The position numbers were made by a program, and so were the translations under genes. DNA of 64,000 bases from Pseudobacillus wudalianchiensis (lineage in GTDB: Bacteria > Bacillota > Bacilli > Bacillales > Domibacillaceae): NCBI RefSeq assembly GCF_001685015.1, contig NZ_MAYT01000004.1, positions 1-64,000 of the forward strand. The letters are read 5' to 3'. The notes below the pieces were generated by a model. The model saw only the letters and a list, made by a program, of their open reading frames with translations, was not told the origin of the DNA and made no database searches. Positions 53,292 to 62,210 of the stretch are shown here, in pieces; within the stretch, counting starts at the first letter, position 1; each line of letters opens with the position of its first letter.

Positions 53292-54374
53292 TTAAGAAAA
53301 AAGGAACAATTTTGGCGGCTGTGATGGAGGCGCATTCGTCCATTGATTGCTAAATTCTTTAATTCGGGACGTATGCGACTGGCTGATCTCCAGTGTCCAA
53401 TAATGCCCCCAATCCAGCCATTTGTCTATGTAATTGACAGAACTATTTCCTGCTTTTGCCCGGTCTTTAGAAGATCCCCCTGCATGCTGATTGGACTGTG
53501 AAGGGGCAGTCGCCTGCTTCTCATGCGGGACACGCTTGTCCGTTCCTGATGAATGGTTCTCCTTTGGCAATCCAGCAAAAACAGGCGGAGATTGGGTATT
53601 ACTTTTCTTGCTTATTATAGGTTGAGCGTTAGTTTGATGAACAAGCTTGCCTTTAACATTACTAGCCGGTTTGTCTTTATCCTCATTTACCGGTGTTGCT
53701 GCAGTTTTGCTAGCAGGTTCTTCCTCGGATTGGTTAGCTGATTGAGCCTTAGCTGTACTAGCAAGCTGAATCCGAGTGTTATCAGAAGGCTTAACAGCTT
53801 TTGAAGCCTGTTTCTGTGTCATTTCTTCAGGTTCAGGACGCTGTAGAGGCTCACTAGAAGGTTTTTCACTTAAAGCCGGCTTAACCGGTTCGATGTTTTC
53901 TGAAGCTTTCCCCTGTTGGACAGGCTTCTTTTTACGAACAGGCAACGCTTCCTTCTTCATAAGCAGCCCTTTCTTTTTCCCTGGATTCGCTATTGCTTTC
54001 TCAGGTAAAAGTTCCTTGCTAGTCTGTTTAACCGTTTTCTCAACAGCTTGTACAGCTGTTTTTGCCTGGCTGCTCGCCTGCTCCGGCAATGTTTTTATAA
54101 GTTGAGCAGGTTTAACAGATCCTGTTTGAGGAGAAGGTGAAACAACCGGCTCTTTTTTTCCGGGAACTTCTCTCTCCATCTTTGCTTGAGCGTTAGAAAT
54201 TTCCTCTTTGCTCTTTTTAACTTGCTCTTGTGCAACAGCGGCTGCCTTCATTGTTAATTCTTTTACAACAGGCTGTTTCGGAACAAGATCCGCTTTTTCG
54301 GCAAATGCATTCGTTGGTAAGAACCAAGCCGCTCCTATAAGTAAGCCGCTTAAAACGAATCGCTGAAGGTGCAT
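53292..54374 (-). CDS. Secreted Lys/Pro/Ser-rich low-complexity protein
   Basis: 360-aa protein with a signal peptide (LSGLLIGAAWFLPTNAFA, cleaved near residue 25), then a long disordered basic/polar region and a distinct C-terminal segment with aromatic residues (YIDKWLDWGHYWTLEIS). I start at the ATG at 54374 because AAGGGGGTG lies 6 nt upstream; the longer frame adds eight residues. No family recognised. It is the first gene of a two-gene operon with the repeat protein. Confidence 0.7.
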   Translation of the reverse strand: MHLQRFVLSGLLIGAAWFLPTNAFAEKADLVPKQPVVKELTMKAAAVAQEQVKKSKEEISNAQAKMEREVPGKKEPVVSPSPQTGSVKPAQLIKTLPEQASSQAKTAVQAVEKTVKQTSKELLPEKAIANPGKKKGLLMKKEALPVRKKKPVQQGKASENIEPVKPALSEKPSSEPLQRPEPEEMTQKQASKAVKPSDNTRIQLASTAKAQSANQSEEEPASKTAATPVNEDKDKPASNVKGKLVHQTNAQPIISKKSNTQSPPVFAGLPKENHSSGTDKRVPHEKQATAPSQSNQHAGGSSKDRAKAGNSSVNYIDKWLDWGHYWTLEISQSHTSRIKEFSNQWTNAPPSQPPKLFLFS

Positions 54375-54558
54375 CAATTCACCCCCTTTCAAATCCAATA
54401 GTATGTCTTTTTATTAATACCATAGGATTCTTCATTTGTGATGGTTTTTTTAGTCAGAAAATAAAAACGATTCCTTTTCACTAACTGCCTTTTAACCTAT
54501 ACCTAAACCATATAAAGTAATTTAATGGAAACGTATCCATTTTCACTTCAGCATTCAT

Positions 54559-54597
54559 CAAAAAAGGCACACCTGCCTCATTAAGAGATGTACCTTT
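54559..54597 (-). terminator. Terminator of the sigma/anti-sigma operon
   Basis: AAGG.ACA.CT / AG.TGT.CCTT stem followed on the minus strand by TTTTTTGATG, just past the anti-sigma stop. Confidence 0.75.
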
Positions 54598-54611
54598 CTG
54601 TCGGCACTGAT

Positions 54612-55418
54612 TTATTGATTCTCCTTTATCTCCAACAGCTGACGATCAATAGCTTCAGCCTTTTTAACGAGTTCATCAACCTTTAATGTGCTTGCTAGAA
54701 TAAACAACAAGCGGTCTCGTTTCCACACTACATAATTCGTTCGATTGCTTTCATCTGTCTTACTAAATTGATAAGAAAGAACCTCCGCCTTCACACCATG
54801 CAACGTTTTACTTTCTTTTACAACGGAATGGACACTTGCCCCCTCAAAGGAAGGAAGGTTATCCGGATCGGTTACAACATTTAACACGCCATCTTCATTA
54901 AAAGCATGAATGTCAAACTGTCCCTCATTGTATTTTGCTACTCTTATAGACAAATGACCTTCTTCAGTCTTTAATTCAGGAATTTGAATTCCGATATATT
55001 CTTTTAGTTCCTTTGTATACCCGTCAAAAGATTTAACCTCTGGCTCTCCAGCATTAAACGGTCCTTTTTCTCCAAATCCATATTGCGAACCACTGATAGT
55101 GTGCGGAGGCTGTGTTTCTTCATCCACCTCTTTATACGTAACAGAGTAAATATAGCTGAGTACCGGTACTTTTTTTAATACAGCTGCCATAGCAGGAGAG
55201 GCCATACTGGAGGCGATAATCCCCGCTGCCAGCACCCCAGAAACAGCAGCTACTTGCATCCATCCACGCTTCTTCCCTCTCTTCCTCTCTGTCTGGACAG
55301 TTGAAGGCAGGCTAGCTAAAGCCTCATCAATTCCCTGGCTAAAAAAATTTGGGACTTCCTCATTTTTTTTTCGACTCAACAACTCTTCCATTTCTTGATC
55401 TAATTTAAATTGATTCAT
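54612..55418 (-). CDS. Anti-sigma factor, membrane-anchored
   Basis: 268-aa protein with a cytoplasmic N-terminus (about 1-50, acidic/basic), one membrane segment (about 53-75, VAAVSGVLAAGIIASSM) and an outside domain of about 190 residues resembling the DUF4367/DUF4179 sensing domains of ECF anti-sigma factors. It overlaps the sigma gene by 14 nt, with AGGAGG 8 nt before its ATG, so the two are translationally coupled. It probably holds the sigma factor until a surface signal is sensed. Confidence 0.8.
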   Translation of the reverse strand: MNQFKLDQEMEELLSRKKNEEVPNFFSQGIDEALASLPSTVQTERKRGKKRGWMQVAAVSGVLAAGIIASSMASPAMAAVLKKVPVLSYIYSVTYKEVDEETQPPHTISGSQYGFGEKGPFNAGEPEVKSFDGYTKELKEYIGIQIPELKTEEGHLSIRVAKYNEGQFDIHAFNEDGVLNVVTDPDNLPSFEGASVHSVVKESKTLHGVKAEVLSYQFSKTDESNRTNYVVWKRDRLLFILASTLKVDELVKKAEAIDRQLLEIKENQ

Positions 55419-55950
55419 GTCTTATGCCTCCTAATGGAATATCCCTTACCATTACTTTCTCTAACTTTTTCCTCGCTCTGCTCAACCTGGACTTCACCGT
55501 TCCTTCAGACTGTTGAATAATTTTCGCAATTTCTTTAACAGAGAGATCTTGAAAATAGTACAGAGTAATCACGATACGGTGGTCATCTTCCAACATCTCT
55601 ATCGCTTCTTGTACGTAATCTCCCTGTTCATGGGGCGGCAAATGATTTTCTCTTGCTTCTACATGATCGAAATGCACCACTTTTTTACGTTCCTTTAGGA
55701 TTCTCGTACACTCTCTTATTAAAATTCTCGTAATCCATGTCTTGAAGTACTGTGGGCTTTTAAGAGACCCAATCGACAGGTATGCCTTTAATACAGCTTC
55801 CTGGGCAGCATCCAAACATTCTTGTTCAGATTTCATAATCGAAGAAGCCATTCGATAAAGACTGGGCTCAACTTGTTTAATTAATCGGCAAAAGGCTTCT
55901 TTATCACCTTTCTGAGCCTTTATCACATCAAGCCTCATAGTGTTTTCCAA
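55405..55950 (-). CDS. ECF-type RNA polymerase sigma factor
   Basis: 181-aa sigma-70 family ECF factor. Region 2 covers about residues 10-75 (AAQEAVLKAYLSI.., WITRILIREC) and region 4 about 115-170 (YFQDLSVKEIAKIIQQSEGTVKSRLSRAR). The start is TTG with GAAGGTG 7 nt upstream; an ATG four codons in is the alternative. It belongs to the SigV/SigW/SigY-like class. Upstream on the minus strand GGAACC lies near 56015, a typical ECF -35 core, which could give autoregulation. Confidence 0.9.
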   Translation of the reverse strand: MENTMRLDVIKAQKGDKEAFCRLIKQVEPSLYRMASSIMKSEQECLDAAQEAVLKAYLSIGSLKSPQYFKTWITRILIRECTRILKERKKVVHFDHVEARENHLPPHEQGDYVQEAIEMLEDDHRIVITLYYFQDLSVKEIAKIIQQSEGTVKSRLSRARKKLEKVMVRDIPLGGIRHESI

Positions 55951-56124
55951 GATTCTTCACCTTCCATTCCATTATGTATTACATTTATTAGAGGCAAATT
56001 TAAATTGTTTTGGTTCCATCGTCATGAAAATAGTTCATATTTGATTAATATTTTGAAAAGTTTTTATCCTGCAGAGGATCGAGACTGCTTACCTAGAATC
56101 ATGAGATACAATAGTTGGTAAAAG

Positions 56125-56169
56125 AAAAAGGCCTTCCATCAATTGAATAAACTGATGGAAGGCCTTTTT
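56125..56169. terminator. Bidirectional terminator
   Basis: Perfect 17-bp arms AAAAAGGCCTTCCATCA / TGATGGAAGGCCTTTTT with an 11-nt loop, after the 154-aa gene on the minus strand. Confidence 0.9.
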
Positions 56170-56207
56170 CTCTAACTTATTTTATTCGTCAGGTGAAAAA
56201 ATGTCGT

Positions 56208-56672
56208 TCAAACGCCCCATTTGCCCTGGTAGACTTTTCTTTCTTTAGCTGTATCAAGACCCGACCAATAATAAATAGGTGACCACGGAAAGTGAATAGA
56301 ACTTTCTTTTTCCTTCTCAGTAAACTTGTGTTTACCGGAATAGCTGAAATAATAAAATGTAAGGCCGACTTTATTGTCATCATTCCGATAATCTGAAATG
56401 AGACGGTTCACTCCATATATCTCGTAGCTATAGTCTTCATTTTGAATGACCTGAGCAACGCATAACCCGTTCACTTCTGCATTCCATAACACTTCCCCAC
56501 CGGAGATTAGGGCTAAGTTAAACTCTCGATTTAAAATTAACCGCTCAACCAATTGTTTAACAGGGAGATCTTCCGTTAACACAATCGATTTTCTATGGGA
56601 ATATCCATCGTCTCCAGCATGTACCGAATCTCTATCTACGATTAACTCTACTTTCACTCTTTTCTCCTCCAT
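56208..56672 (-). CDS. Hypothetical 154-aa protein
   Basis: Not recognised. Soluble, no signal peptide or membrane segment. The start EEKRVKVELIVDRDSVHAGD suggests a beta-strand-led fold, and the C-terminal half is rich in Tyr, Trp and Phe (TFYYFSYSG, PWSPIYYWSG). It has a ribosome site (GGAGG) directly before the ATG. It ends in a strong terminator and stands apart from the ECF pair. Confidence 0.55.
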   Translation of the reverse strand: MEEKRVKVELIVDRDSVHAGDDGYSHRKSIVLTEDLPVKQLVERLILNREFNLALISGGEVLWNAEVNGLCVAQVIQNEDYSYEIYGVNRLISDYRNDDNKVGLTFYYFSYSGKHKFTEKEKESSIHFPWSPIYYWSGLDTAKERKVYQGKWGV

Positions 56673-56756
56673 GCTGTTTCATGGCTCACTGTTGTTCCCT
56701 TAATTTTACACCATCATTTTGTAAAATTCCTGCTAAAAGGAGGAAAAATCTAACTT

Positions 56757-57095
56757 TTACTTATTACCCGGAGCAGGCTGGTCTACTCCCCTCACATGAT
56801 GCCGATGTCCGTCATTTTCACTCGTATAAAAATCGTAATAATGGACGTGCATTCCATTTCCGACTGGTATTGCTGGTCCAGAATACGCCTTATAATAGTG
56901 GTTATGACCATCTTCGAAGACGACATAGCCCTCCGTATAATGGATATGGTTATCATCCTGAGTCTGTATTGGCGGGGAAGTAACATCTAAGCACTGATGA
57001 ACATGGCCAGCCTCAACCGAAGTGTAATCAACTGAACCGTGATTATGATTCGGCACAAACCCTTGAACGAAATCTTCTCTTGATATTTTCGGCAT
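56757..57095 (-). CDS. ymaF: YmaF family His-rich protein
   Basis: 112-aa protein with at least 15 His residues in repeated patterns of the type H-x-H followed by about 10 residues (NHNHG, GHVHQ, NHIHY, GHNHY, MHVHYY, GHRHH). That is the YmaF signature of Bacillus. The His clusters predict metal (Ni/Zn/Co) binding, though the role is unknown. No signal peptide. AGAGGTGAGG lies just before the start. Confidence 0.82.
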   Translation of the reverse strand: MPKISREDFVQGFVPNHNHGSVDYTSVEAGHVHQCLDVTSPPIQTQDDNHIHYTEGYVVFEDGHNHYYKAYSGPAIPVGNGMHVHYYDFYTSENDGHRHHVRGVDQPAPGNK

Positions 57096-57134
57096 ATCCT
57101 CACCTCTTCTAAAAATAATAACCGTTAGCTGTTG

Positions 57135-58034
57135 TCAGCGCTGTTCTGCCATTTTTTTATTTAATCTCTCTTCCAAAACATGAATCATGTAGAGGAAATG
57201 ATCCGCTTCTCGTAAAACATGGTCTGCTAACAAAGGATTTATAACATTACGAATCTGGCAAGATCGAATAAGATCCAGTCCAGTTTTCTTAAATGCCCGC
57301 AGTTCCGTCGCAGCGCTTTCACTTTCTTTATTCATCCTTCCGATAATCGGATAGGTCGGCTGCTTATGATATAACATTGATTCTACATCTCTTGCTTGGT
57401 TTAGAAGCACCTCAAAATCATCGCCAAATTTTCTCGCTGTATTCACTAAATTCCTTTCTGACTGATCCAGTAGCGAAGCAATAAAACGAGAATGTTCCAT
57501 CATGATTTTCAGCCAAAATACGTTTTCATTAATGATGGCATCCTGGATAGGCTCTAAAATTCCCTTGTTAAACTTTTTTAACGTTCTCATAAAATATTCA
57601 GCTTCCCTTGCAATATGATCAACAAGCAAAGGAAAATTAAATCCGCTTATTTTACAATTTATGATCATAATTAATAGATTTCTTTTAAAGTTCCGGAAAC
57701 CGTGGACCAATTCTATGCTTTCTTCATTTAACTTTCTTACTAAGGTTACATTATTCGGTACTTGATGCGCTTTTTTTTCCTGTTGCTCAAAATAGTAATG
57801 AAATCTGTCTGTTTGTTGTATGAGCTGGGTATCTTTCCGATTAAACCCTTCACCTAAAAATAAAGCGTGCTCCTTCATAATCCTGAGCCAAAACCTATTC
57901 TCGGTCAGTGAACGCTCAACAAACATTTGTTCAGTAAGAGACTCGGGCTTTGCAGCGAACGATTCAGGTGAAACTAACATCTGATTAAATTGATCCATGC
58001 TGACATGGCCAGGCAGCTGTGGTTGATTTTGCAT
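57135..58034 (-). CDS. DUF2935 domain protein
   Basis: 299-aa helical protein made of two similar halves (about 35-155 and 170-295). Each half has a FWLRIMKEH / FWLKIMMEH and a DHIAREAEYF / DHVLREADHF motif. The paired His/Glu residues suggest a four-helix-bundle metal site. Function not established. In Bacillus it is near spore or stress genes. It lies 39 nt upstream of ymaF, so they may be co-transcribed. Confidence 0.82.
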   Translation of the reverse strand: MQNQPQLPGHVSMDQFNQMLVSPESFAAKPESLTEQMFVERSLTENRFWLRIMKEHALFLGEGFNRKDTQLIQQTDRFHYYFEQQEKKAHQVPNNVTLVRKLNEESIELVHGFRNFKRNLLIMIINCKISGFNFPLLVDHIAREAEYFMRTLKKFNKGILEPIQDAIINENVFWLKIMMEHSRFIASLLDQSERNLVNTARKFGDDFEVLLNQARDVESMLYHKQPTYPIIGRMNKESESAATELRAFKKTGLDLIRSCQIRNVINPLLADHVLREADHFLYMIHVLEERLNKKMAEQR

Positions 58035-58171
58035 ATTTCACCTCCGTTATAACAGTTTTATTACTCATCATATTTAGTCAGGAATCAAATTATGTTTTAC
58101 CCCCAAAATTTTGTTGAAAGACTGGTCACGAGACAACTACTCATGCTCTAATGAATAATTTCGGGCAATAT

Positions 58172-58215
58172 AAAAGGCCTTCTATTAGTTTAGTAAACTA
58201 ATAGAAGGCCTTTTT
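58172..58215. terminator. Terminator after the first usp gene
   Basis: AAAAGGCCTTCTATTAGTTT / AAACTAATAGAAGGCCTTTT near-perfect inverted repeat, active in either direction. Confidence 0.9.
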
Positions 58216-58235
58216 ACAGTATACGACACTTTAAC

Positions 58236-58676
58236 TTAACGATTTCTGACAACGAGGATATCACATGCCGCATGACGAATAATGGCTTCGGATACACTTC
58301 CGATTAACGCTCTTTCGATTGCATTTAAACCAGTTGCCCCTACTACAATTAAGTCGGCTTCGTACTTCTTTGCAATGGCCCCTGGTATTTCTGATCGTGG
58401 GGAACCAAATTCAAGAGCGGTACCAACCTTTTCTACGCCAAATTGTTTGGCTTCTTCTTTATAGCCTTCAAGCAGCTCCTGGCCGTGTGTTTTCGCTTGT
58501 GTGATAATAGAGCCATCATCATACAATTGAAATCTAGCAAAATAGCGCATGTCTATAACGTGAGTAATAATTAACTGGGCCTTGTCCTCAGCCGCAATCT
58601 TTGCTGCTTTAATTAAAGCTGTTTTTGCTTCCTCTGATCCATCAACAGCTACGAGAATGTTTTGGTACTGTGTCAT
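58236..58676 (-). CDS. Universal stress protein A-type (ATP-binding)
   Basis: 146-aa UspA-fold protein with the nucleotide-binding pattern GATGLNAIERALIGS (G-x2-G-x9-GS), placing it in the ATP-binding Usp class; VAVDGSEEAK at the N-terminus is usual. It has a paralogue next door (58794-59237). An 18-bp palindrome lies 69-86 nt upstream, shared with the two other usp genes of this block, so a common activator is likely. Confidence 0.93.
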   Translation of the reverse strand: MTQYQNILVAVDGSEEAKTALIKAAKIAAEDKAQLIITHVIDMRYFARFQLYDDGSIITQAKTHGQELLEGYKEEAKQFGVEKVGTALEFGSPRSEIPGAIAKKYEADLIVVGATGLNAIERALIGSVSEAIIRHAACDILVVRNR

Positions 58677-58744
58677 ACATATCCCCTCCAGGAAAAAATG
58701 GTTATCTTTGATTTCTATAATATAGAACAGAACGTACTTCGAGT

Positions 58745-58762
58745 ATCAGGATATTCCCTGAT
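58745..58762. promoter_or_regulatory. NreC-box-like palindrome upstream of usp gene 1
   Basis: Minus strand ATCAGGGAATATCCTGAT; half-sites ATCAGG / CCTGAT with a 6-nt spacer. It lies about 21 nt upstream of a -10-like TATATT, so centred near -41 to -46, where a class II activator binds. Confidence 0.7.
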
Positions 58763-58793
58763 TTTACAATTTCTCTTATTTCTTTATCTATCT

Positions 58794-59237
58794 TTATGAT
58801 CGTTCGCTTCTTATAACTAAAACATCACATGGCGCATGGCGAATAATGGCTTCTGACACGCTGCCGAGAAAGAATCGTTCAATTGCGTTTAAACCAGTCG
58901 CCCCCACCACAATAAGATCTGCCTCATATTCCGCTGCTATTTTCCCTGGAATTTCTGCCTTCGGAGAACCCGTTTTCAGAACGGTACTTACGTTTTCTAC
59001 ACCAAATTGTTTGGCTTCTTTTTCATAACGTTCGAGCAGCTCTCGGCCGTATTTTTCTGTCCCTGCCGTAATGGCATCCCTGTATTGCTCGACTGGTAGA
59101 TACAGAGCCGCATCTACTACATGAGCAATAATTAAATGAGCACCGTTGCCAACTGCCATATCTGCTGCTTTTACTAATGCCCGCTGAGCTTCCTTTGAAC
59201 CGTCAACCGCCACGAGAATGTTTTGATACTTTGTCAT
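58794..59237 (-). CDS. Universal stress protein A-type (ATP-binding)
   Basis: 147-aa paralogue of the preceding usp product, with VAVDGSKEAQ and GATGLNAIERFFLGS. It is monocistronic: its own promoter region has the shared palindrome at 59304-59321 and a -10 (TATGAT at 59278-59283). It diverges from the hybrid kinase gene, whose start is 194 nt away. Confidence 0.93.
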   Translation of the reverse strand: MTKYQNILVAVDGSKEAQRALVKAADMAVGNGAHLIIAHVVDAALYLPVEQYRDAITAGTEKYGRELLERYEKEAKQFGVENVSTVLKTGSPKAEIPGKIAAEYEADLIVVGATGLNAIERFFLGSVSEAIIRHAPCDVLVIRSERS

Positions 59238-59303
59238 GATATCCCCTCCGTAAAATCTTGTTTTTCTTAATTTCTATCATATAAAATAAACCATTCTTCT
59301 GAT

Positions 59304-59321
59304 ATCAGGATATTCCCTTAT
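59304..59321. promoter_or_regulatory. NreC-box-like palindrome upstream of usp gene 2
   Basis: Plus strand ATCAGGATATTCCCTTAT, one mismatch in one half-site compared with the usp 1 copy, 21 nt upstream of the -10. It also lies 110 nt ahead of the divergent hybrid kinase gene. Confidence 0.65.
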
Positions 59322-59430
59322 TTTTGGTACTATTTACCCTTATTCCCCCTTTTTCAACACAGACTGGTGGAAGGGCCTGTTATTTTTTTGTAAAATAACT
59401 GAAAAGCACTGCTAGTTAAAGGAGAAGGCA

Positions 59431-62175
59431 ATGAATTATAAACAGAAGAATGGATGGGCTGAATGGGAACAAGTTGCCCAATTAGTCATTGACAATGTGT
59501 TGGATGGAATTATTACCATTAATCGACAAGGCATCATAGAATCGTTCAATCCTGCGGCGGAAAAAATATTCGGATATTCTTCTGAAGAAGTCATTGGAGA
59601 AAAAGTGAATACATTAATGCCCGAACCCTATAGGAGCGAACACGATTCGTATGTTAACAGTTACGTAGAAACCGGCGAAGCGAAAATCATTGGGATCGGA
59701 CGTGAAGTAACCGGGAAACGTAAAGACGGCTCTACTTTCCCTATGGATCTAGCGGTTACAAAGTTTTTCATCGGGGAAGAAATACACTTTGTAGGAATTG
59801 TTAAAGACATTACAGAACGAAAAGAAACTGAAGCAGCTTTAGAAAAAGCACTCCGAGACAATTTTGAACACACCGTTAAGAACCTTCAAAACCTTATATT
59901 TAAATTAAGAAAAGATAAAAATGGAAAAATTGTTTATCAGTTTATTGAAGGGCAAAATGCGCAAGAAATTGGCTTAACGACTGCCAATACTTTCAACAAA
60001 ACGCCAGCCGAAATTTTTCCTAACTATATAGCTATGGAGTTAGAAGACTATCACAAACAGGCTTTCGAAGGGGAGAACGTCAACTACGAATGGTCGTTTG
60101 CCGGAAAAGTATTCTACATCTCTCTTTCCCCCATTTTTGCAGAAGGTCTTGTTTATGAGGTAGTCGGGTCCGGCATTGATATTACAGACCGAAAAAAAAT
60201 GGAAGAGGCATTGGCCTTAGCCCGTGACCAAGCCCTTGAGGCTTCGGAGCTAAAATCGCAATTTCTCGCAAACATGAGCCATGAAATTCGGACACCGATG
60301 AACGGGATCATTGGAATGGTCGACGTATTAGTGGATACCCCGCTTAATAATGAACAACGGGAATATATCAGCATCATCCGGGAGGCGTCTCACGCTCTCT
60401 TAACGATTATTAATGACATTCTCGATTACTCTAAAATGGAAGCAGGAAAAATGACCATCGAGCAAGTACCATTTTCCCCCACTCCATTAGTAGAAGGCAT
60501 CGCCGAAATTCTATTGCCAAAGGCTCGCCATAAAGAGATCTCCCTTCTAACCTATATCGATCCTTCGATTCCAAGCTTGCTTATAGGGGATCCAGGAAGA
60601 CTGCGTCAAGTTCTTCTTAATCTATCTGACAATGCCGTTAAATTTACCGAAAAAGGAAGTGTCCTGATCAGAGCCATTTTAAGGGAAATAGATGACGATG
60701 GGAAAGCTGTCATTCACTTTGCCATTATTGACACAGGAATCGGTCTTTCAGACGGTGAACAAACCCGTTTATTTGAACCTTTTATCCAATCAGACGGCTC
60801 CACCACCCGCAAATTCGGCGGTACAGGCCTTGGATTGGCGATATCCAAACGACTTGTAGAATTAATGGCTGGAGAAATCAGTGTGGAAAGCGAAAAAGGA
60901 AACGGCTCAACCTTTTGGTTTAACATTCCGTTTCCCATTCCGGAATCGTCTAAGGTAATTGAGAAACGAACGATCGATACGACACTTGAAAACCTGCGTG
61001 TGTTAATTGTAGACGACGATCCAGGAGCACGCGAAATTTTACAAAAGTACATTAGTTCATGGGGAATGACCAACAAAAGTGCGGAAAATGGAATTGATGC
61101 ATTGGCAGAATTGCAAAAAGAGGCTGTTAACAATACACCCTATGATCTTGCGATTGTTCACCTTGACAATCCTGGCATGAACCATGATACATTTGCTCAA
61201 ATCGTGAAGCAGACTCCTTATTTATCACGGCTCCATCTCATTTTAATAACGGATTTTAATGACAATAAGAGTGATTTAAGCACTTCTAAGTATGATGCTT
61301 ATCTTTCCAAGCCAGTAAAACAATCGCAGCTATTTGATTGTATAGCGAACTTAGTCCGCCCTATACCGGAAGAGGCAATGGAAACAAATAGAAGCGGTTC
61401 TGACAGCAAAGCAATGCCATCCGAAGTACTAAATCAGGACCATCCGATTCTTCTCGTGGAAGACAATCCAATGAATCGCAAGGTCGCTTTCTTCCAGCTG
61501 GAAAAATTGGGGTATAAAGCAGATATTGTCACAAATGGCCGGGAGGCGGTTGAGAAAGTAGCTGAAGGAGACTATGCTTTAATTTTAATGGATATTCAAA
61601 TGCCGGAGATGGACGGAATCGAAGCTACAAAAACGATCCGAAAGAACACACTTCCGAACAAGCGAATACCTATTATCGCCATGACTGCAAATGCGATGAA
61701 GAGCGATCGAGAAAAGTATTTAAAAGCGGATATGGATGATTATATCAGCAAACCGGTTAATATCGAAAAGCTCCGGGAAGTTCTGCAGCGATGGATGCCC
61801 ACAGGTGAGACGGCCAGTCAGAAAACGGAACCCGTTCAGGAGAGCCCCCCTCTCTCTATCAGCCGCCTTCTGGAAAGCTATGGAGAGGAAAGTATGGTGA
61901 AAGAGCTTCTAGATATGTTTGTCACTACGACTCCTGACTTTATAGAAAATCTGCAACAGGCGATGGAGGAAAGACTGGGAAAGGAAACCGCAGAAATAGC
62001 GCATAGCCTTAAAGGGTCTGCCGCTGTTATTTATGCGGAGAAGCTCACCGAATTAAGCAAGGCTGTAGAACAAGCTGCCAAAATAGAAGATTGGGATGCC
62101 GTCTTATCTAATTTCGAGCAGCTTATCCAGCATTTCAATGATATTCGCAGCTTTGTACAACAATTAAAACTTTGA
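59431..62175 (+). CDS. Hybrid sensor histidine kinase with FixL-like PAS domain
   Basis: 914-aa cytoplasmic kinase without membrane segments. Order: PAS1 (about 12-130), PAS2 (about 145-255), HisKA with His284 in NMSHEIRTPMNG, HATPase (about 385-500, N box NAVKFTEKG), REC1 (about 522-645), REC2 (about 672-790, Asp721), and HPt (about 820-910, His858 in AHSLKGSA). PAS1 carries the FixL heme-PAS pattern: His71 in RSEHDSYV and Arg91 in IIGIGREVTGKRKDGSTFP, the positions of the FixL heme-ligand His and O2-contact Arg. REC1 has His577 where the phosphate-accepting Asp should be, so it is likely non-phosphorylatable. Next to usp genes and a NreC-like regulator, it suggests a redox or oxygen-stress circuit. 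Confidence 0.9.
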   Translation: MNYKQKNGWAEWEQVAQLVIDNVLDGIITINRQGIIESFNPAAEKIFGYSSEEVIGEKVNTLMPEPYRSEHDSYVNSYVETGEAKIIGIGREVTGKRKDGSTFPMDLAVTKFFIGEEIHFVGIVKDITERKETEAALEKALRDNFEHTVKNLQNLIFKLRKDKNGKIVYQFIEGQNAQEIGLTTANTFNKTPAEIFPNYIAMELEDYHKQAFEGENVNYEWSFAGKVFYISLSPIFAEGLVYEVVGSGIDITDRKKMEEALALARDQALEASELKSQFLANMSHEIRTPMNGIIGMVDVLVDTPLNNEQREYISIIREASHALLTIINDILDYSKMEAGKMTIEQVPFSPTPLVEGIAEILLPKARHKEISLLTYIDPSIPSLLIGDPGRLRQVLLNLSDNAVKFTEKGSVLIRAILREIDDDGKAVIHFAIIDTGIGLSDGEQTRLFEPFIQSDGSTTRKFGGTGLGLAISKRLVELMAGEISVESEKGNGSTFWFNIPFPIPESSKVIEKRTIDTTLENLRVLIVDDDPGAREILQKYISSWGMTNKSAENGIDALAELQKEAVNNTPYDLAIVHLDNPGMNHDTFAQIVKQTPYLSRLHLILITDFNDNKSDLSTSKYDAYLSKPVKQSQLFDCIANLVRPIPEEAMETNRSGSDSKAMPSEVLNQDHPILLVEDNPMNRKVAFFQLEKLGYKADIVTNGREAVEKVAEGDYALILMDIQMPEMDGIEATKTIRKNTLPNKRIPIIAMTANAMKSDREKYLKADMDDYISKPVNIEKLREVLQRWMPTGETASQKTEPVQESPPLSISRLLESYGEESMVKELLDMFVTTTPDFIENLQQAMEERLGKETAEIAHSLKGSAAVIYAEKLTELSKAVEQAAKIEDWDAVLSNFEQLIQHFNDIRSFVQQLKL

Positions 62176-62210
62176 TGAGAAGAGTTTCTGCTACTCTTCT
62201 CATTTTTTAT
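62175..62210 (+). terminator. Terminator of the hybrid kinase gene
   Basis: ATGAGAAGAGT / ACTCTTCTCAT stem with a 7-nt loop followed by TTTTTTATTT, starting at the stop codon. Confidence 0.88.
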
